Positions 59,192 through 64,000 of a stretch of DNA of 64,000 nucleotides are shown here, in pieces. Below the pieces are notes generated by a model, which did not search any database, was not told where the DNA came from, and was given only the letters and a program-made list of their open reading frames with translations. The position numbers and the translations under genes are program-made. The stretch covers positions 3,954,475-4,018,474 of the forward strand of contig NZ_KB217478.1 of NCBI RefSeq assembly GCF_000331305.1, written 5' to 3'. This stretch comes from Calothrix sp. PCC 7103. GTDB lineage: Bacteria > Cyanobacteriota > Cyanobacteriia > Cyanobacteriales > Nostocaceae. The number at the start of each line of letters is the position of its first letter. The first letter of the stretch is position 1.

Positions 59192-61753
59192 ATGCAGCCC
59201 ATTCGCACTTTTAACGTATCACCATCTTTACCATCTCGACTTGAACCATTGCGAAAACTCGCATATAACTTGCATTGGGATTGGAGCGTCGAGGCAAAAG
59301 ACTTATTTCGGCGCCTAGACCCCGATTTATGGGAAAGTAGTCGTCACAACCCAGTTTTGATGCTGGGTACAATTAGCCAAGGGCGTTTAACGGAAGTAGT
59401 TGAAGATGAAGGCTTCCTCGCGCAAATGGATCGTGCGGCGCAACAATTAGAAGATTATTTGAAAGAACGCACCTGGTATCAAAAACAGCGTGCAGGTAAA
59501 CCAAAGGAATGTTACGCTTACTTTTCTGCTGAGTTTGGGTTAGCTGACTGCTTACCTGTATATTCAGGTGGTTTAGGAGTTTTGGCTGGAGACCACCTGA
59601 AATCAGCAAGTGACTTAGGTTTACCTTTGGTTGGTGTTGGTTTACTTTATCAGCAAGGGTATTTCGCACAGTATCTCAACGCTGATGGTTGGCAGCAAGA
59701 GCGCTATCCCATCAACGATTTTTACAATATGCCGATACACCTCGAACGTAAAGAGGACGGTTCGGAGTTAATAATTGAGGTAGATTATCCAGGACGCAAG
59801 GTTTATGCGCGTGTGTGGCGAGTTCAAGTAGGGTCTGTACCACTCTACATGCTCGATACTAATATTGAGCCAAATAATCCTTACGACCACAATATTACCG
59901 ACCAGTTATATGGTGGTGATATCGACATGCGTATCCACCAAGAAATTATGCTTGGTATTGGTGGTGTGCGGATGCTTAAAGCTTTGGGTTACAATGTAAC
60001 TTCGTACCACATGAACGAAGGACATGCGGCATTCTCAGCTTTAGAACGTATCCGTATGTACATTCAAGAGCAAGGTTTAAATTATTCAACCGCGCGGCAA
60101 GTAGTAATTTCCTCAAATATCTTTACTACGCATACTCCTGTACCTGCTGGTATAGATTTGTTCTCTCCTGACAAGATGCTGTATTACCTAGGGTATTACG
60201 CTGATATTTTTGGAATGAACAAAGAGCAATTTTTAGGCTTAGGACGCGATAATACGGGTGATTTGTCATCGCCATTCAGTATGGCTGTACTGGCTTTAAA
60301 GATGGCAACCTTCTCGAATGGTGTAGCGCAGTTACACGGGGTTGTATCGCGTCAAATGTTTAAAGGGTTATGGCAAGGTGTACCTGTTGATGAAGTACCT
60401 ATTGGCGCCATTACGAACGGTGTACACGCTCGTAGCTGTGTAGCAAAATCAACACAAGAACTATACGACCGTTATTTAGGACCCAACTGGTCATCGGCAG
60501 GTGTTGATAGTCCATTGTGGGAACGTATGGAAGCAATACCTGATGAGGAATTGTGGCGTAACCATGAACGTTGTCGCTTGGATATGGTACTTTATGTACG
60601 TGACCGTTTGGTTAAACACCTCCGTGATAGAGGCGCCTCACCATCAGAGATAGCCCAAGCGCAAGAAGTTCTTGACCCGAAAGTATTTACAATTGGTTTT
60701 GCCCGCCGTTTTGCTACCTACAAACGTGCGACACTGTGGATGAGTGATGTTGAGCGCATCAGAAAGATAATCTTGGCGAACAAAGACCGCAAAGTACAGT
60801 TTGTAATTGCTGGTAAAGCACACCCCAAAGATATCCCAGGTAAAGAACTTATCCGCGATATTAACCACTTTATTGAAGAAGAAGGCTTACAAAAACAAAT
60901 CGTCTTTGTTCCTAACTATGATATTTACATCGCGCGGTTGATGGTGTCGGGTTGTGATATCTGGTTAAATACCCCAAGGCGCCCACGTGAAGCTTCCGGA
61001 ACAAGCGGTATGAAAGCAGCCATGAACGGCTTACCTAACTTAAGCGTTCTTGATGGCTGGTGGGATGAAGCAGACTATGTACGCACAGGTTGGGCAATCG
61101 GACATGGTGAAATGTACGATGACCCAGCTTATCAAGACCAAATCGAAGCAAATGCGCTGTACGATTTATTGGAGAAAGAAGTCGTGCCATTGTTCTACGA
61201 CCGCGACACTGACGCTTTACCGAGACGTTGGGTAGCGAAAATGAAAGATGCAATTCGTTTGAATTGTCCATTCTTCAACACCGCGCGGATGGTAGGAGAA
61301 TATGCACAGCGCGCGTATTTCCCAGCTAGCGACCGCTACTATAATCTCATCGCAAACAACTACACTCCAGCCAAAGAACTCGCAGATTGGAAAGACAAAT
61401 TAAGAACTAGTTGGTTCAATATCAAAATTAAAGATATTAACGTATCATCTGGAACTGATATTTTAGTTAACCAAAATGTTAGTGTCACAGCAAAAGTTGA
61501 CTTGGCAAGCTTGAAAAAAGACGACGTACAAGTTGAATTATATCAAGGCGCCATCGATGCCAACGGCGAAATCGTCAACGGTGAGCCTGTTGTAATGGAA
61601 TATAAAGGCGCCGACGAACACGATTTAAGTACTTACACTGCTGAGATTGTATACAATACATCCGGCTTACAAGGTTTATCGCTGCGCGTACTTCCAAAAC
61701 ACGAGTACCTATCAAGCGCTTACGAACCCAGATTAATTGTTTGGGCAGAGTAA
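59192..61753 (+). CDS. glgP: alpha-glucan (glycogen) phosphorylase, DUF3417-type
   Basis: 853 residues of the GT35 family in the subfamily with an N-terminal DUF3417 domain (ECYAYFSAEFGLADCLPVYSG). It releases glucose-1-phosphate from glycogen ends. Key elements: YHMNEGHAAFSALERIRM, FTTHTPVPAGIDLFS, FAIGFARRFATYKRA-like segment (here FTIGFARRFATYKRAT), KDRKVQFVIAGKAHPKD and the PLP-binding EASGTSGMKAAMNGLPNLS with Lys near residue 608. glgB lies at the other edge of the window. Length and motif order are normal for this type. No start ambiguity. Confidence 0.96.
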   Translation: MQPIRTFNVSPSLPSRLEPLRKLAYNLHWDWSVEAKDLFRRLDPDLWESSRHNPVLMLGTISQGRLTEVVEDEGFLAQMDRAAQQLEDYLKERTWYQKQRAGKPKECYAYFSAEFGLADCLPVYSGGLGVLAGDHLKSASDLGLPLVGVGLLYQQGYFAQYLNADGWQQERYPINDFYNMPIHLERKEDGSELIIEVDYPGRKVYARVWRVQVGSVPLYMLDTNIEPNNPYDHNITDQLYGGDIDMRIHQEIMLGIGGVRMLKALGYNVTSYHMNEGHAAFSALERIRMYIQEQGLNYSTARQVVISSNIFTTHTPVPAGIDLFSPDKMLYYLGYYADIFGMNKEQFLGLGRDNTGDLSSPFSMAVLALKMATFSNGVAQLHGVVSRQMFKGLWQGVPVDEVPIGAITNGVHARSCVAKSTQELYDRYLGPNWSSAGVDSPLWERMEAIPDEELWRNHERCRLDMVLYVRDRLVKHLRDRGASPSEIAQAQEVLDPKVFTIGFARRFATYKRATLWMSDVERIRKIILANKDRKVQFVIAGKAHPKDIPGKELIRDINHFIEEEGLQKQIVFVPNYDIYIARLMVSGCDIWLNTPRRPREASGTSGMKAAMNGLPNLSVLDGWWDEADYVRTGWAIGHGEMYDDPAYQDQIEANALYDLLEKEVVPLFYDRDTDALPRRWVAKMKDAIRLNCPFFNTARMVGEYAQRAYFPASDRYYNLIANNYTPAKELADWKDKLRTSWFNIKIKDINVSSGTDILVNQNVSVTAKVDLASLKKDDVQVELYQGAIDANGEIVNGEPVVMEYKGADEHDLSTYTAEIVYNTSGLQGLSLRVLPKHEYLSSAYEPRLIVWAE

Positions 61754-61768
61754 GAGTAATCAGTAGAA

Positions 61769-61838
61769 AGTGCTGAGTGCTGAGTGCTGAGTGCTGAGTA
61801 AAATATAACTTTTGTGGAGCGGGCATCCTTGCCCGCCC
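61769..61838. repeat. heptanucleotide tandem repeat and family A hairpin
   Basis: Four copies of AGTGCTG (61769-61798), a short tandem repeat of the kind common in heterocystous cyanobacteria. Then GTGGAGCGGGCATCCTTG and CCCGCCC, a family A hairpin (61811-61838), just past the glgP stop. Confidence 0.8.
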
Positions 61839-62033
61839 TTCTTATTAGAGCTTATTGCGAGAAAGCGAATTTATTTTTAAACATTGCTTATTATTACTTG
61901 CTAGAATAGACAAATAAAAGATTAGCTATACTATTTTTACTATTGAAATAGTATAGGGACATTATACAGAAGAAATAAAACTGTTTTAATAATTATTGGT
62001 TATTAAAAACCAGGGTATAAAATAACATTTTAT

Positions 62034-62342
62034 ATGCGTGTTATTAGCAAAAAGAAGCTTAGAGAGTTTTGGGAAAAACATTCCATTTCTAAAAAAGGAC
62101 TGCTATTATGGTATGAACGTGTGTCTGATGAAAAATTCGATAATTTGAAAGATTTACGACAAGTCTTTGCATCAGCCGATTTAGTTGGTAATTTTACTGT
62201 TTTTAATATTGGTGGTAATAAATATAGGCTAATAACCTATATAGATTATGAATACCAGATAGCATTTATACGTGCTGTACTTACCCACGCCGAATACGAT
62301 AAGGATACCTGGAAAGATGACGACTGGTTTAAAAGCGCCTAG
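62034..62342 (+). CDS. HigB-like toxin
   Basis: A 102-residue RelE-fold mRNA interferase of the HigB family: MRVISKKKLREFWEKH, FASADLVGNFTVFNIGGNKYRL, then ITYIDYEYQIAFIRAVLTHAEYD with the family C-terminal His/Tyr. HigB cuts mRNA on the ribosome. The toxin precedes the antitoxin, as usual in higBA, and their ends overlap by 26 bases (antitoxin ATG at 62317). Motif residues are intact. Confidence 0.9.
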   Translation: MRVISKKKLREFWEKHSISKKGLLLWYERVSDEKFDNLKDLRQVFASADLVGNFTVFNIGGNKYRLITYIDYEYQIAFIRAVLTHAEYDKDTWKDDDWFKSA

Positions 62343-62748
62343 CAGTTATTATCTTGAGCTAATTACTACTTTTCCTCCGCGTCCAATTACTAACGAAGCT
62401 GAGTTAGTAGCTACTCAAGAACGAATCGATTCTATTTTAGATAAAAAAAATATTACTCAGGATGACAAAGACTATCTAAAAGTGCTTGGTACTTTGGTTT
62501 ATGACTATGAACAACAGCATGAACCTATGCCTGTTTTAAAAGGAATTGAGATGATAGAAGCTTTACTAGAAGAATCTAACCTCCAGCCTAAAGATTTAAT
62601 ACCAATTTTGGGCACTGATACAGATGTTGAAGAAATCTTGAGTGGTAAAAGGGCGCCAAGTCAAGATGAAGTTGAAAAGTTGGCTAATTTTTTCAATGTA
62701 TCTCCTAGACTTATTTGCCAAAAAAATATGATTGACGCCTCATTGTAA
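62317..62748 (+). CDS. HigA-like antitoxin (XRE family)
   Basis: 143 residues from ATG at 62317 (MTTGLKAPSSYYLELITTF). The C-terminal half is an XRE helix-turn-helix: MIEALLEESNLQPKDLIPIL, EEILSGKRAPSQDEVEKLAN, FFNVSPRLI. It should neutralise the HigB toxin and repress the operon. An earlier in-frame ATG at 62272 is inside the toxin gene and less likely; GGAAAG precedes 62317. No partner other than the upstream toxin. Confidence 0.88.
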   Translation: MTTGLKAPSSYYLELITTFPPRPITNEAELVATQERIDSILDKKNITQDDKDYLKVLGTLVYDYEQQHEPMPVLKGIEMIEALLEESNLQPKDLIPILGTDTDVEEILSGKRAPSQDEVEKLANFFNVSPRLICQKNMIDASL

Positions 62749-62801
62749 GCTTTCACCCCAGTTGCTAGCATTAATATAATCCATATAAAACAAACATATG
62801 C

Positions 62802-62921
62802 ATGACTCAACTACCTATATCGAAGCTTGCAACAACTTTGATAAAATTTTACGAGCAAGCACTTTCAACCCGTAAACCAGTTGTAATAACTCGCGAAGGC
62901 GCCCTATTAAAGCGCTGGTAA
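62802..62921 (+). other. short ORF resembling an antitoxin N-terminus
   Basis: 39 codons: MTQLPISKLATTLIKFYEQA then LSTRKPVVITREGALLKRW. The RKPVVITREGA part resembles Phd/YefM-type antitoxins, but the protein stops early and overlaps a dead peptidase gene on the other strand. A truncated antitoxin is possible; low confidence. Confidence 0.3.
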
Positions 62922-63115
62922 TTCCTGGTTCGCTCCGCAGAGTGTCCAGCATCGGGTACTACAATGAATTCAGCTTATTGCTATGCTTTATGTAATTTCC
63001 ATGTTGGTATCATTGGGCACACTACATCGTATCTACCTTGAACTATTACAGCAGGAATGTTACAAACACGGTCAACGTTTCTGAGTAATTGGTCGTAGTG
63101 TTAAAGAAAGCCTTT
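62905..63115 (-). pseudogene. prolyl aminopeptidase (Pip) remnant
   Basis: The minus strand reads HYDQLLRNVDRVCNIPAVIV, then QGRYDVVCPMIPTWKLHKA, a stop, then AEFIVVPDAGHSAE, a frameshift and EPGITSAL. This is the C-terminal quarter of proline iminopeptidase, including the catalytic Asp (GRYDVVCP) and His (DAGHS). At least two stops and a frame change interrupt it, so it is dead. The rest of the gene is missing. Confidence 0.75.
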
Positions 63116-63117
63116 AT

Positions 63118-63267
63118 TTATAAAATGACACTGCGCTTTGTCCCAACTACATAATCGTTGCCATTAGGTATTATAGACAATACACCGCTTTTTAATACTC
63201 CTTTTTCTCCTACTTGTAATTGCTGCGAAGACACAGTTATAGATGAGGCGCCTCTAGGGATGAATGG
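63118..63267 (-). other. unrecognised C-terminal-like fragment
   Basis: A 49-codon open stretch reading FIPRGASSITVSSQQLQVGE, then KGVLKSGVLSIIPNGN, ending RSVIL and a stop. No family recognised. It looks like the end of a lost beta-rich protein, directly beyond the Pip remnant. Confidence 0.25.
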
Positions 63268-63791
63268 CACTTACTTAAGCATCCGCTCCAAGGTAAACGT
63301 ATTGGTATGATAGGCTTTCACGCTTTGGTGATGGCGATTAACACGGTCGGCGCCTACATCAATACCAATACGTATCAACTATACATCAACGTGAATTCGA
63401 TTCATTTATTAAGTGGTGAACAACAATTTATCACTTTCCTAAATCTAACTATCAATTAAAAAAATCTAGATTAATATATAAATACTATCTAATACTTACT
63501 AATAAAACCGGAGGGCGCGTTATTAAATCGCGCCGACGGCGGGCGCCTGTAACACTATGTTAAAAATATAACAGTTGTACAAGGAACGGGCTTAGTTCAT
63601 CTTATGTAAGAATTTTAGCTCCGAAAATAGTACGTGCAATATGAGAAAATGTGCATGTAAAAAATCTCCAAGTCAAGGTAAAAAGTGAACTGGAGAGCAA
63701 GGCTATTTAGAGAGACCTGCTTGATTTCACTTCATTCTGTGACTTGGAGACGTAATAAAAATGTTCATATCTACTATGCCTAATTGTGTAG
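63268..63791. other. decayed intergenic DNA
   Basis: No intact gene. A GC-rich hairpin (GGCGCG, TTATTAAAT, CGCGCC; about 63514-63534) stands out from AT-rich surroundings. It may mark the flank of a mobile element. Confidence 0.4.
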
Positions 63792-64000
63792 AAATTCGAT
63801 GCGGAAAAATTCAGTCGTTCTCTAGGAATACCGTGGCAAGGGATCTTATCAGCATCAACAATTGAAGAAGTTCTGTTGTCATCAACTATCTCAGACACAG
63901 AATTATCATCACAGACCAAAAAACGTCGTAACCGTTTTTTCAATCCGATTGTTACACTTTTGGGCTTTTTTGTACCAAGTACTTGACGAAGATAAAAGTT
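63792..64000 (+). pseudogene. IS4-type transposase fragment, frameshifted, cut by window edge
   Basis: After a stop at 63789 the frame reads KFDAEKFSRSLGIPWQGILS, then ASTIEEVLLSSTISDTELSS, then RRNRFFNPIVTLLGFF. The next frame continues WAFLYQVLDEDKS. IS4-family transposases read NPIVTLWAFLSQVLD at this point, so one extra base in CTTTTGGGCTTTTTT near 63960 shifts the frame. No start codon precedes it. The element continues beyond the window. A programmed frameshift is unlikely so early in the gene. Confidence 0.65.

Noticed and set aside
63940..63975. Programmed -1 frameshift in the IS4-type transposase
   Set aside because: Programmed shifts usually join two longer ORFs; here the upstream frame lacks a start, so decay is simpler.

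Overview
The window is chromosomal DNA from a cyanobacterium, most likely a filamentous one. It encodes photosystem II D1 (psbA), orange carotenoid protein with its recovery protein, a high-light-inducible protein, two glycogen enzymes and GroES/GroEL1. WD40, GAF, CHASE2-kinase and nSTAND proteins are abundant, as is usual in multicellular cyanobacteria. Base composition is AT-rich. The hexamer GGCGCC recurs about 95 times by eye, while the classical HIP1 octamer GCGATCGC was not seen.

Left part (1-9 kb): the 3' end of glgB, convergent with a PAS histidine kinase; an alpha/beta hydrolase and a DUF99 protein; a NarL/LuxR-type response regulator resembling Rre1/Ycf29; then groES-groEL1 behind a perfect CIRCE operator. 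From 9 to 14 kb the DNA is accessory: an orphan YgiT-type zinc finger beside a hairpin MITE-like repeat, and broken pieces of a WD40 protein, a CbxX-type AAA+ ATPase, a HicB-like antitoxin and a Ro/TROVE protein. A lone TnpB-related protein follows, then two odd tRNA-like genes that share a 37-nt structured insertion, then two coupled small genes.

Middle part (14-36 kb) is mostly housekeeping: pyrD, a large GAF protein with a degenerate kinase end, a DUF2256 mini-protein, isoaspartyl peptidase, glmU, an HD-GYP response regulator, mnmD, a rhodanese, a LabA/NYN protein, leuA and tatC. Within it lies an envelope group made of a beta-barrel protein, a FecR protein with a rod of about 27 heptapeptide repeats, and a CHASE2 Ser/Thr kinase.

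From 37 to 50.4 kb lies the most unusual locus. A two-gene module, a small P-loop ATPase overlapping a ~1700-residue membrane nSTAND protein with 14 WD40 repeats, is present twice in tandem. A 185-bp terminal-inverted-repeat element separates the copies. The WD40 halves of the two large genes are nearly identical while their NTPase halves are diverged. This layout fits nSTAND-based conflict or signalling systems, but the function is unknown.

From 50.5 to 54.3 kb is a photoprotection cluster: hli, remnants of a GAF histidine kinase, frp, ocp and psbA. The right part holds a possible HNH protein, a DUF4351 protein whose natural start seems to have mutated, a truncated CHAT protein, a YdcF-like protein, a TacA/TacT-like toxin-antitoxin pair, glgP and a HigB/HigA-like pair. 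It ends in decayed DNA with a prolyl aminopeptidase remnant and a frameshifted IS4-type transposase fragment cut by the window edge. glgB and glgP, at opposite ends, synthesise and degrade branched glycogen.
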